Below are positions 8,994 to 18,015 of a DNA stretch of 64,000 nucleotides, one piece after another (the first letter of the stretch is position 1; every line of letters begins with the position of its first letter). Under the pieces are notes generated by a model that was given only the letters and a program-made list of their open reading frames with translations, was not told the DNA's origin and made no database searches. Origin of the DNA: Bacteroidota bacterium (GTDB lineage: Bacteria > Bacteroidota > Bacteroidia > Bacteroidales > F082); contig JAERTF010000164.1 of the NCBI GenBank assembly GCA_016845105.1, positions 25,796 to 89,795 of the forward strand, in the 5' to 3' direction. Made by a program: the position numbers and the translations under genes.

Positions 8994-10840
8994 TAATCCT
9001 TTTTTTTCTATCCAGTGGTTTATTCCTAGGTTGGTCCTTGGGTGCCAATGATGCTTCCAATATTTTTGGAACAGCTGTAGGCTCACGTATGCTTCGTTTT
9101 AAAACTGCAGCTATTGTGGCCAGTATTTTTGTTATACTAGGAGCTGTAATACAAGGTGCAGGAGCAAATCACACATTGGGCAAATTAGGAAGTGTTAATA
9201 CTATTGCAGCAGCATTTACTGTGGCACTTTCTGCAGCACTTACAGTTTATTGGATGACAAGAATGAGTCTTCCTGTATCCACATCTCAAGCAATAGTGGG
9301 TGCAATAATTGGATGGAACTTTTACACAAACAACCCAACTGATTTAAGTGTTCTATCTAAAATTGTATCTACATGGATTAGCGGTCCGATATTGGGAGGA
9401 ATTTTTGCCGTTTTACTGTTTATGCTTGTCAGGCTAATCTTTAGAAAGTCGAGGATTCATTTACTTTTTAAAGACTCAATGGTAAGACTTGGTCTGCTGG
9501 TTGTTGGAGCATTTGGTGCCTATAGTCTTGGGGCAAATAACATAGCCAATGTAATGGGTGTTTTCACCGGTGCAATAAACTTACCACCAATTGATTTTGG
9601 TCTCTTTGTATTAGATAGCACTCAGCAACTATTTTTTGTTGGTGGTGTAGCCATAGCCATAGGTATTATTACATATTCTAGACATGTAATGGAAACCGTT
9701 GGAAATACGTTAATGCCGCTTACACCAGATGCCGCAATTGTTGTGGTTCTTGCTCAGGCACTGGTTCTATTCATATTTTCATCACAGGGATTATCAGACG
9801 CTATGCAATCAATTGGTTTGCCAGGAATTCCTCTAGTTCCTGTGTCCAGCTCGCAAATTGTTATTGGTTCTATTATCGGCATAGGTCTATATAAAGGAGG
9901 TAAAGAGATAAAATATAATATACTAGGAAGTATTAGTCTTGGTTGGATTGCAACACCAATGGTTGCAGGTGTACTAACGTTCTTTATGTTATTTTTTGTC
10001 AATAATGTTTTTAAACAAGATGTTGGAGGTGACAGGTCCCTAGTGGTAGTAGATGATTTAAAGATTGAAATGGGGAAAAGTGATAATCTGCAAAATAATA
10101 ATGCAGATATTATAATTGAAACGAGGCCCATTACGATTGACACATTAAATAGTTCAATAATTGTAGGTAGTACAGGTAATCCTATATACGAAAACAACTC
10201 AATTAAAACAGAATTGGTAATACTTGTTTTAATCCTAATTATATCACTTATAGTATTATCATACTTTCTATACTCGTATCTTAAGAAAGATAAAAACAAA
10301 CTTCTGCATATTAAAGAGTTAGAGGATAAATATCATCATAAAGTTAAAATACTTGAAGAAAGTCTAGCCAACAGAATAATTGAACAAGATGATCTTGATA
10401 AAGAACTAAAATTTCGTCAAAGTGAAATGATTACAATGGCTATGAGTATTATTCGCAAGAATGAATTTCTTGATAATCTAAAAAATGAAGTCATTAAGAT
10501 CAAGACAGGAATTATAGATCAGGAAATCAGATTAAAGTTGAATAAACTATCATTAATGATAACTCAGGATCTTTCAATCGACAGAGATCGAGAAAAATTT
10601 CAGATGCATATCAATGAGCAAAACAGTAATTTTATTCATCAGCTTGAAGAATCTTTTCCCTCAATGACAGATAATGAAAAACGATTGGCTTCAATGCTTA
10701 GGCTAAATCTATCCTCCAAGGAAATTGCATCAATATTAAATATATCTCCTAAAAGCGTTGAGATGAATCGATACAGACTACGTAAAAAATTAAAAGTAGA
10801 TCCGAAAGTAAATTTAACAGATTTTATCAGAGATTTCTAG
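8990..10840 (+). CDS. Inorganic phosphate transporter (PiT family) fused to a C-terminal coiled coil and LuxR-type HTH domain
   Basis: Both PiT signatures (GANDASNIFGTAVGSR; GANNIANVMGVF), an extra TM (TELVILVLILIISLIVLSYFLYSYLKK), then FPSMTDNEKRLASMLRLNLSSKEIASILNISPKSVEMNRYRLRKKL; one continuous ORF. Confidence 0.9.
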   Translation: MIILFFLSSGLFLGWSLGANDASNIFGTAVGSRMLRFKTAAIVASIFVILGAVIQGAGANHTLGKLGSVNTIAAAFTVALSAALTVYWMTRMSLPVSTSQAIVGAIIGWNFYTNNPTDLSVLSKIVSTWISGPILGGIFAVLLFMLVRLIFRKSRIHLLFKDSMVRLGLLVVGAFGAYSLGANNIANVMGVFTGAINLPPIDFGLFVLDSTQQLFFVGGVAIAIGIITYSRHVMETVGNTLMPLTPDAAIVVVLAQALVLFIFSSQGLSDAMQSIGLPGIPLVPVSSSQIVIGSIIGIGLYKGGKEIKYNILGSISLGWIATPMVAGVLTFFMLFFVNNVFKQDVGGDRSLVVVDDLKIEMGKSDNLQNNNADIIIETRPITIDTLNSSIIVGSTGNPIYENNSIKTELVILVLILIISLIVLSYFLYSYLKKDKNKLLHIKELEDKYHHKVKILEESLANRIIEQDDLDKELKFRQSEMITMAMSIIRKNEFLDNLKNEVIKIKTGIIDQEIRLKLNKLSLMITQDLSIDRDREKFQMHINEQNSNFIHQLEESFPSMTDNEKRLASMLRLNLSSKEIASILNISPKSVEMNRYRLRKKLKVDPKVNLTDFIRDF

Positions 10841-11091
10841 TTGTTATTTGCCCTGAGAATTCATTTTCCTAAAACTATACATTAATAATTAACCACCATG
10901 TTTAAAGCCTCTAAAAATCACTCTTACCATATTAAATTACTGTTTAACTGTGTATTAATGGTGTTTGAGTGTTTGTGTTTACTAAATGTAGGGTATATGT
11001 AGAGGCATTATTAATGTCTCAAATTTGTTATTGATGTTATTTAGCAATTGGAAATTATAAATGATTCGTTTAATAATCAAAAGCAATTAAT

Positions 11092-12714
11092 ATGAAGAAA
11101 AGTTATTACTGTAAGCTTACACTATTGGGATTAATTATGTTATTTCTGTTTAGTGGAAATGCTTATTCGCAAGTAGAAAATACTGTAACAGGAAAAGTTT
11201 TTCCGGCCGGTATGCAAACACCAATGAGAGATGTTAGTGTAGGAATTCAAGGTGACCCTTCATCCATGGTTCTTACCGATGGAAATGGGTTTTTCAGCTT
11301 AACCGTAAAGGAATTTCCTGTTGACATTATTTTCATTAAAGACACATATGAAAAGCAAGTTGTAAATGTTAAAAAAGCCAGTGACATTACTGTTTATATG
11401 TCAGTAGCGGGAAAAGCAGTAAATGACTATGGACAAGAAGTTGGAATTAGAGTTAAGCTAAATCCTGAATCCAGAGATGGTATTCTGATGTTCTCATCAA
11501 CTGATAACAGGTTTAGATATTGGTTTGATAATCGTGTGTATTTTGATGGTGCTGTATATTTAGGAGATAATACATACCAAGGTGTTGAACACAAAATTGG
11601 AAATGGCGTAAATATTCGCCGTATGAGATTTGCCATGAAAGCTATTATATATGGTAACTGGGGTGGTGAAATTGATTTTGATTTTGGAAATAACGAAGTA
11701 GATATTAAAGATGCGTATATCAGATATATCGGTAAAAACTGGCAACTTAAAGCTGGTAACTTCAGAGAGCCAATGTCAATGGAAACAATGACAACATCAA
11801 GGTACATTACGTTTTTGGAAAGACCCATGGCTACTGAACAAGCTCCTTCACGTCATCTTGGTATAGCGTACAAAACATTTACTAATCATTTGTTTTTTGA
11901 AGTTGGAGTTTTTTCTAGTAAAATTGCCAATGATTTGATCAGAGATCAGAACAAAAGTAACGGAACTAATGCTGGTTGGTCTGTAACAGGTCGTTTAGCA
12001 TATGCACCTATTAAAAAAGATAGAATGGTGCTTCACTTTGGAGTATCAGGATCTTATAGAACACCCAAAATTCAAGAACTTGGTGACCCAATAAACAGCT
12101 TTAGATATGGTGAAAATGCTGAAACAGAAATCAATCGTAAGAAATATATTGATACCGACTGGGTACCATATTGTAAAACAAAAACTATTTATGGTTTAGA
12201 ATTTGCTTACGCAGTAAAAAACTTCCGTGTCCAAAGTGAATATCTTAGAACTGATATCACAAGAGATGCCGATAAAGTACCAACTGGTGAAGATAAGTTT
12301 TCAATGGGAGGATTCTATGTTATGGGTGCATGGTTAATTAATAATGCTGACTATTATTATAATATGGCAGATGCTGAGTTTTCACAAATTGATTTTCAAG
12401 ATAACAAGAAAGGCGCTTTTGAGTTTGCATTAAGATACTCCTTTATGGATGCAAATACTTTTAAGGATGGTGTAGATATACCATATATGCCAGGTGGTTC
12501 AGGTGAAAGTTACACAGTAGGAGTTAGTTATTACTTCAACTACAATGTGAAGTTTATGCTAAACTACGCATACCTAAATCACGATCGTTGGGCTGACGGA
12601 AAAGGTAAGTACAAAACCTATGATATAGATGATAATGGAAATGATATAACTCCTGCGGGAAAAGGAGGAATTGATTTTAGCACTATCCAGGCGCGACTTT
12701 TAATTGCATTTTAA
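11092..12714 (+). CDS. OprO/OprP-like porin with N-terminal carboxypeptidase-regulatory-like domain
   Basis: VNIRRMRFAMKAIIYGNWGGEIDFDF...AYIRYIGKNWQLKAGNFREPMSMETMTTSRYITFLERPM; N-terminal VTGKVFPAGMQTPMRDVSVGIQGDPSSMVLTDGNGFFSLTV. Confidence 0.8.
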   Translation: MKKSYYCKLTLLGLIMLFLFSGNAYSQVENTVTGKVFPAGMQTPMRDVSVGIQGDPSSMVLTDGNGFFSLTVKEFPVDIIFIKDTYEKQVVNVKKASDITVYMSVAGKAVNDYGQEVGIRVKLNPESRDGILMFSSTDNRFRYWFDNRVYFDGAVYLGDNTYQGVEHKIGNGVNIRRMRFAMKAIIYGNWGGEIDFDFGNNEVDIKDAYIRYIGKNWQLKAGNFREPMSMETMTTSRYITFLERPMATEQAPSRHLGIAYKTFTNHLFFEVGVFSSKIANDLIRDQNKSNGTNAGWSVTGRLAYAPIKKDRMVLHFGVSGSYRTPKIQELGDPINSFRYGENAETEINRKKYIDTDWVPYCKTKTIYGLEFAYAVKNFRVQSEYLRTDITRDADKVPTGEDKFSMGGFYVMGAWLINNADYYYNMADAEFSQIDFQDNKKGAFEFALRYSFMDANTFKDGVDIPYMPGGSGESYTVGVSYYFNYNVKFMLNYAYLNHDRWADGKGKYKTYDIDDNGNDITPAGKGGIDFSTIQARLLIAF

Positions 12715-12745
12715 TTTAGATGAGTAAACCATAAAAAATAGAAAA

Positions 12746-13831
12746 ATGAAAAAATATATTTTAATAAGCATAATTGCTGCTCTGTTTTTCTCAGGTTGTG
12801 TAAAGGATGAACAACCTGCACCGCTTCCACCACCTGCAGAAGAATATGAGAGTATTGTTATAAATGAGCTAATCACAAAAGATCTAAGTGATCCGTATTT
12901 TGTTGACGGATTAGGTGAAGGTGCCGATTGGATCGAATTATATAACAAAGGAACAAAAGCTGTAAATGTTGCAGGAATGTGGGTTACAGATAACCCTGGA
13001 GTAGAAGATGATTATAATCGTATTCCTGATTCGGATGCTAATTTCACAACCATCCCACCTAAGGGTTTTTTGGTAATGATTTGTGGTGCAAAAGATTCTG
13101 AAGGCAATAAGATTGAAACAGGTATTGCAGATGGAAAAGTATTTATTGAAATGGGGTTAAGTTCATCTGGTGATCATTATGCTGCAATATACACCCCTGA
13201 AAAAGTGGAAATTGATAAGACTGATGATTTCAATGGTCTTGAAGATGGAAAATCATTTGGGCGCACTGTAGATGCAGGAGATACTTGGTCAACTTTAACA
13301 AATAAAACACCTGGAGAACCAAATGACGGTACTGTTCCTGTAGCCGGTTCACTTGTAATTAATGAATTTATGTGTAGTAATGATACCACATACATTCCTG
13401 ATGGTGGTCCTGATGATTATCCAGATTGGATCGAAATCTACAACACAGGAGATACTCCTCTTGATATTGGTGGCTGGTATGTTACTGATGATATGGCCGA
13501 TCCTATTCAATACCAGATACCATCAAATATTCCAGATCAAACTGTAATACCAGCACATGGTTACCTAATACTAAAATGCAACGGAGTAGGTGAAGGATTA
13601 AACACAAACTTTAAACTAGGTAGTGGTGGTGATGATATAGGTCTTTCCAAAGATGGTGTAACATTTGACGATTCAGTTTCATATGGATCAGCCACAGGTG
13701 GCGGCACTGAAGTTCCAAATCCAGAGACTGATATGTCAACAGGAAGAGATATTGATGGTAGTTTTGTTTGGGTGGTATTTGATCCAAATACAGAGTTTCC
13801 ACCAACTCCAGGAACATCAAACGGAAATTAG
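12746..13831 (+). CDS. Lamin-tail-domain lipoprotein (two LTD domains)
   Basis: Lipobox FFSGC; IVINELITKDLSDPYFVDGLGEGADWIELYN and LVINEFMCSNDTTYIPDGGPDDYPDWIEIYN. Confidence 0.85.
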   Translation: MKKYILISIIAALFFSGCVKDEQPAPLPPPAEEYESIVINELITKDLSDPYFVDGLGEGADWIELYNKGTKAVNVAGMWVTDNPGVEDDYNRIPDSDANFTTIPPKGFLVMICGAKDSEGNKIETGIADGKVFIEMGLSSSGDHYAAIYTPEKVEIDKTDDFNGLEDGKSFGRTVDAGDTWSTLTNKTPGEPNDGTVPVAGSLVINEFMCSNDTTYIPDGGPDDYPDWIEIYNTGDTPLDIGGWYVTDDMADPIQYQIPSNIPDQTVIPAHGYLILKCNGVGEGLNTNFKLGSGGDDIGLSKDGVTFDDSVSYGSATGGGTEVPNPETDMSTGRDIDGSFVWVVFDPNTEFPPTPGTSNGN

Positions 13832-13860
13832 AAATAAGTTATTCAAAATAGAAGTTAACA

Positions 13861-14622
13861 ATGAAAAGGTTCTCATTCATCACATTTGTTTTATTACTTA
13901 CATTTTCATGTAGTAAGGATACAACCACAGTGCCGGTGAATGAGAACCTAATCGGAGCTCTTGAATTAATCAATACTAATAAGGTTGACGTTCCAGAGCC
14001 ATCCGGTCTTACATTTGGGCCTGATAAAAAAACATTACTTACTGTTAGTGATCATACAAATCAGATTTATGAGCTAACGTTGCAGGGTGAAGTAATTCGA
14101 ATATTGGATTATGTTGGTAAAGATTTGGAAGGCATTTCATATAACCCATATGAGCACCTAATCGTAGTTGCAGAAGAAGCAGACCGGGATATTACACTTG
14201 TTGATTACGAAACAGGTAACAAAATTGAAACATATAATATTGAAATTCCATTTGGCTCTCCTAATAGTGGACTGGAAGGTGTTTCATACAATAACAATAG
14301 CCGATTATACTATATTTTGAACGAAACTAACCCTGATCTAATGGTGATCTGGAGTCCTGAATATGGAATAATCAGTGAAATTAAGTTAAATTTTGCTTCT
14401 GACTATTCGGGAATCTACATTGATGATAAACGATCTGCTATTTGGATGGTTAGTGATCAGTCAAAAGGTTTATACAAATGTAATTACAATGCTGAAGTTC
14501 AAATCACATATTATCTGGATGAATTAAAATATGAAGGTATTGTTGTGGTTGATGATATTATCTATTTGATTAATGATGCAACCGGAAGATTAAATATTTA
14601 CAAAATAAAGAAAGAAATATAG
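13861..14622 (+). CDS. SdiA-regulated/phytase-like beta-propeller lipoprotein
   Basis: Lipobox TFSC; PEPSGLTFGPDKKTLLTVSDHTNQIYEL...DLEGISYNPYEHLIVVAEE pattern. Confidence 0.75.
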   Translation: MKRFSFITFVLLLTFSCSKDTTTVPVNENLIGALELINTNKVDVPEPSGLTFGPDKKTLLTVSDHTNQIYELTLQGEVIRILDYVGKDLEGISYNPYEHLIVVAEEADRDITLVDYETGNKIETYNIEIPFGSPNSGLEGVSYNNNSRLYYILNETNPDLMVIWSPEYGIISEIKLNFASDYSGIYIDDKRSAIWMVSDQSKGLYKCNYNAEVQITYYLDELKYEGIVVVDDIIYLINDATGRLNIYKIKKEI

Positions 14623-14624
14623 CC

Positions 14625-15254
14625 ATGGTAACTACAATAATTCCAAGATATGAATTCAGGATTTTTGGAAATAATCTTGACCCTGTTATTCAGAATATAA
14701 CAAAGCTCTCTAGAAAAGAGATGACACGGAAAATGGATTCTGTTTATTTACTTACACCATGGAAAAGAAGGAATAATATTAAGATTAGAGAAGGAGTAAT
14801 GGATATTAAAGTTCTTGAGCAGGAGTTTGAGAAACTACAACAATGGAGCCCTTTTCTGGTGGGTGAATTCCCAATGAAATCTGAAGTAATTAAAACCACA
14901 GTATTTCCTGCACTAGGTGTTGAAAGCCCGGTATTTGAAAGAAAAGAATATACTTTAAAAGAATTCATCGATGAAGTGGTTTCCATTGATCCTGACTTGT
15001 CTGTTGCATATGTTTGGAAAACCAGACATGCCTACACCATCGCTGATTGTATTACAGAAATTGCAGAAATAAAAGTAAATGGAACTAGTGTAAAAACAAT
15101 TTGTATTGAGTCGGAGGATCCAAATAATGTTATTGAAGCAAAAAAAATACTAGGCATTGCCGAATCAACTGAAAATGTAAACTATCCACTGGCGCTCAAG
15201 CGTTTTATGGGTTTGACAAAATTACCAGATCATTGGAATACTATAAATTTTTAA
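14625..15254 (+). CDS. CYTH-like domain protein (paralogue A)
   Basis: RYEFRIFG...KIREGVMDIKVL...ITEIAEIKVNGTSVKTICIESEDPNNV; starts 2 nt after the upstream stop; similar to 15273-15914. Confidence 0.55.
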   Translation: MVTTIIPRYEFRIFGNNLDPVIQNITKLSRKEMTRKMDSVYLLTPWKRRNNIKIREGVMDIKVLEQEFEKLQQWSPFLVGEFPMKSEVIKTTVFPALGVESPVFERKEYTLKEFIDEVVSIDPDLSVAYVWKTRHAYTIADCITEIAEIKVNGTSVKTICIESEDPNNVIEAKKILGIAESTENVNYPLALKRFMGLTKLPDHWNTINF

Positions 15255-15272
15255 AAAGAAAGAAACAACTAG

Positions 15273-15914
15273 ATGACTAAAGATAAAATGAAAATTGGAG
15301 AAATTTCCAAGCCCAGATTCGAATTTAGAACCTTTGGGAGGGATTTCACAGATGTTGCATATTTAATGACAAGACTATCTGTTCCGGTACCAGAAAAAGT
15401 ATGGGAAAGAACCTCAGAAGAAACATATATCATTTCTAAAACAAATAATGTTAATAATACTAAAATCCGTGATGGTAAAATGGATATTAAAACATTCGTT
15501 CAGGAAGTAGATGGGCTTGAACAATGGAATCCTCTTATGAAAGGTGAATTTCCAATTAAGGCTGAGGTATTGGAGAAAGAAGTATTTCCTGCATTTATGG
15601 TTGACATGCCATCCCTTAATAAAGAAACTTATACACTTGAAGAGTTTATGGATATGGTTAAATCAAATCCTAATTTACAAGCCATTACAATTGAAAAAGA
15701 AAGGTTTGGATATATGATAAACAATACCATTTGTGAATATGCCAATGTATGGATAAATGGAGCAATGGTAGTTACTGTAAATTCCGAATCCACCGAATTA
15801 GATGATATAAAAAAGACTATAACTGACCTTGGTTTAATTGGTGTTGAGAATATCAACTACCTTCAAGCTGCCAAGAGAGTTACGGGTATGATTGATAAAA
15901 AACTAGCTAATTAA
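15273..15914 (+). CDS. CYTH-like domain protein (paralogue B)
   Basis: RFEFRTFG...KIRDGKMDIKTF..EVDGLEQWNPLMKGEFPIKAEV aligns with paralogue A (FEKLQQWSPFLVGEFPMKSEV). Confidence 0.55.
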   Translation: MTKDKMKIGEISKPRFEFRTFGRDFTDVAYLMTRLSVPVPEKVWERTSEETYIISKTNNVNNTKIRDGKMDIKTFVQEVDGLEQWNPLMKGEFPIKAEVLEKEVFPAFMVDMPSLNKETYTLEEFMDMVKSNPNLQAITIEKERFGYMINNTICEYANVWINGAMVVTVNSESTELDDIKKTITDLGLIGVENINYLQAAKRVTGMIDKKLAN

Positions 15915-16016
15915 TAATGTTGAAATGACTAACTGCTGATATGATTAAATATAAGATTAAAAATCCATTCAGCCATTTCAGTATTTTAACATTGTAGCAT
16001 TTAATCATTAAAAGAT

Positions 16017-16487
16017 ATGGCACAAGAAATTGAAAAGAAGTTTTTGGTATCCGGCAACTTTAAAACCCAGATAACCAGAGAAACAAGAATAACACAAGGA
16101 TATCTATCATCAATACCTGAAAGAACAGTTAGGGCACGTATAAAAGGTGATAAGGGCTTTTTAACCATAAAGGGTATTGGAAACGCATCAGGTGCAAGCC
16201 GTTATGAATGGGAAAGAGAAATTCCTGTTACTGAAGCAAAAGAACTATTGGAAATCTGTGAACCGGGCGTTATCGACAAAACAAGATTTATTGTACCTGA
16301 AGCCTCAGGTTTGAAGTTTGAAGTTGATGAATTTTATGGTGATAACGAGGGTTTAACAGTGGCAGAAATTGAGCTTCCTACTGAAGACCACCCTTTTAAT
16401 AAACCCAATTGGTTGGGTGAGGAGGTAACAGGAGATAGTAGGTTCTACAATTCGATGCTAATGAAAAATCCATTTAAAAACTGGTAG
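16017..16487 (+). CDS. CYTH domain protein (class IV adenylate cyclase/inorganic triphosphatase-type)
   Basis: N-terminal EIEKKFLV (ExExK), RTVRARIKGDKGFLTIKG, KFEVDEF, VAEIELP. Confidence 0.92.
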   Translation: MAQEIEKKFLVSGNFKTQITRETRITQGYLSSIPERTVRARIKGDKGFLTIKGIGNASGASRYEWEREIPVTEAKELLEICEPGVIDKTRFIVPEASGLKFEVDEFYGDNEGLTVAEIELPTEDHPFNKPNWLGEEVTGDSRFYNSMLMKNPFKNW

Positions 16488-16494
16488 CCGAATA

Positions 16495-17997
16495 ATGAAA
16501 GTGAAGAACTATATTGCCGGGTTTGTTGTGATTTCCTATTTAGTATTATTGGGATACTTATATTTAGGAATAGGTCAAGGAACACAATATCCAGCAAAAC
16601 CAATTACCATAGTAATTCATTCGAAACCCGGATCAGCCATTGATTACATGGCTCGAAAGGTATCAGAAATAGCTCGAAATTATAGTGATGTTCCGTTTGT
16701 GGTGGAAAACCGTTCAGGCACTCAAGGTTTAGTAGCCATGCAACATGTGCTTGATAAAAAACCAGATGGCTATACTCTGCTAGGTGTAACAAAGTCTTTC
16801 TTATCAACAGTAATGGTTAATAAGAGCAAAGTAAAGCTCGATGACTTTCTTTTTATTGCAAATATGGTTGATGACCCTGAAGCAATAATATCAAATCAGG
16901 ACAGGGGCTTCAGTACAGTTCAAGATGTTATTCATAATTCCAAATTAGATAAAAAACAAGTATGGATTGGCCCGGGAACAGGTGGACGTGATCATTTAAT
17001 GGCATTGAAATCTTGGGAAGTATTGGGTATTAATGCAAACTGGATTGACTACAAAAGTGGTCCTCAGTCAATTTTGGCTTTATTAAGAGATGAGGCTGCA
17101 ATTTATGTTGGTAACCCTTCGGATATTAAAGGCAAAAGCGGACTTGATGTTGTATCAATAGCTAGTGAAAGTAGATTATCATCACTACCTGATGTTCCAA
17201 CTTTCAAAGAGCAGGGATACGATCTTTATGAATCCATGTGGAGGGGATTTGCATTCAAAAAAGGTGTTCCAGATGAGGCAACTGAATATGTTACTAAAAT
17301 ACTTCAAGAGGTGGTTAATGATCAAGAGTGGAAAAACTATTGTAATGAGACATATGTTTTTTCAAATTTTGAAAAACATGTAGAATTCACTCAACGAATT
17401 GAGCAGGAAGTAGAGGAAACCAACAATTACCTTAATAAGGCTGGATTATTAGCTGCATATCAGGCTCAAAGTAAAATTCCATTAATATATATACTACTAA
17501 TAATTGTTGGTGTTACCTTAACATTACTTTTGGCATTTAATAAATTCAGATTTAGAAGAATTAGCTATGATCAATTTATTGCCGGTGGGCTCATCATTGT
17601 ATCTCTATTCTTTTATTACCAAACCACATTATTTTTAACACCAGAAAATGCTGATGTTACAAATCCTGCCCTAATTCCAAGAATCTGGATAATAGTGCTT
17701 TTAATACTCAGCGTTATTTTAATTGTTAAATCAAGAAATAAGATAATTGAAACAAGCCATTCAAAACCCGGAACAGTACTTATCATTATTGTTCTGCTTA
17801 TACTATATCTATTATCAATGCAATGGGTTGGATATTTTTTCACAACACCTATTTTCATTTTGATAACAATGTATTTGTTAATGTATCGGAAACCTGCTTT
17901 TATGACAATTAATGCTTTTGGTTTTGTGATATTCAGTTATTTCATTTTTAATAAATTACTACATATTGACTTGCCATTGGGCTGGTTATTAATATAA
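16495..17997 (+). CDS. Tripartite tricarboxylate transporter: TctC substrate-binding domain fused to TctB-like membrane domain
   Basis: N-terminal YPAKPITIVIHSKPGSAIDYMARKVSEIA... (Bug/TctC); C-terminal multi-TM TctB-like region, single ORF. Confidence 0.85.
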   Translation: MKVKNYIAGFVVISYLVLLGYLYLGIGQGTQYPAKPITIVIHSKPGSAIDYMARKVSEIARNYSDVPFVVENRSGTQGLVAMQHVLDKKPDGYTLLGVTKSFLSTVMVNKSKVKLDDFLFIANMVDDPEAIISNQDRGFSTVQDVIHNSKLDKKQVWIGPGTGGRDHLMALKSWEVLGINANWIDYKSGPQSILALLRDEAAIYVGNPSDIKGKSGLDVVSIASESRLSSLPDVPTFKEQGYDLYESMWRGFAFKKGVPDEATEYVTKILQEVVNDQEWKNYCNETYVFSNFEKHVEFTQRIEQEVEETNNYLNKAGLLAAYQAQSKIPLIYILLIIVGVTLTLLLAFNKFRFRRISYDQFIAGGLIIVSLFFYYQTTLFLTPENADVTNPALIPRIWIIVLLILSVILIVKSRNKIIETSHSKPGTVLIIIVLLILYLLSMQWVGYFFTTPIFILITMYLLMYRKPAFMTINAFGFVIFSYFIFNKLLHIDLPLGWLLI

Positions 17998-18015
17998 AGA
18001 CACCTAGAATTAATT

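Noticed and set aside
9754-10299. 181-aa minus-strand ORF
   Set aside because: Antisense to the PiT-HTH gene; composition mirrors the sense membrane-protein codons, with no recognisable domain.
11427-11828. 133-aa minus-strand ORF
   Set aside because: Antisense inside the porin gene.
13611-13913. Overlapping small ORFs 13611-13820 (-) and 13665-13913 (+)
   Set aside because: Overlap the LTD lipoprotein coding frame and show low-complexity, His-rich or nonsense translations.
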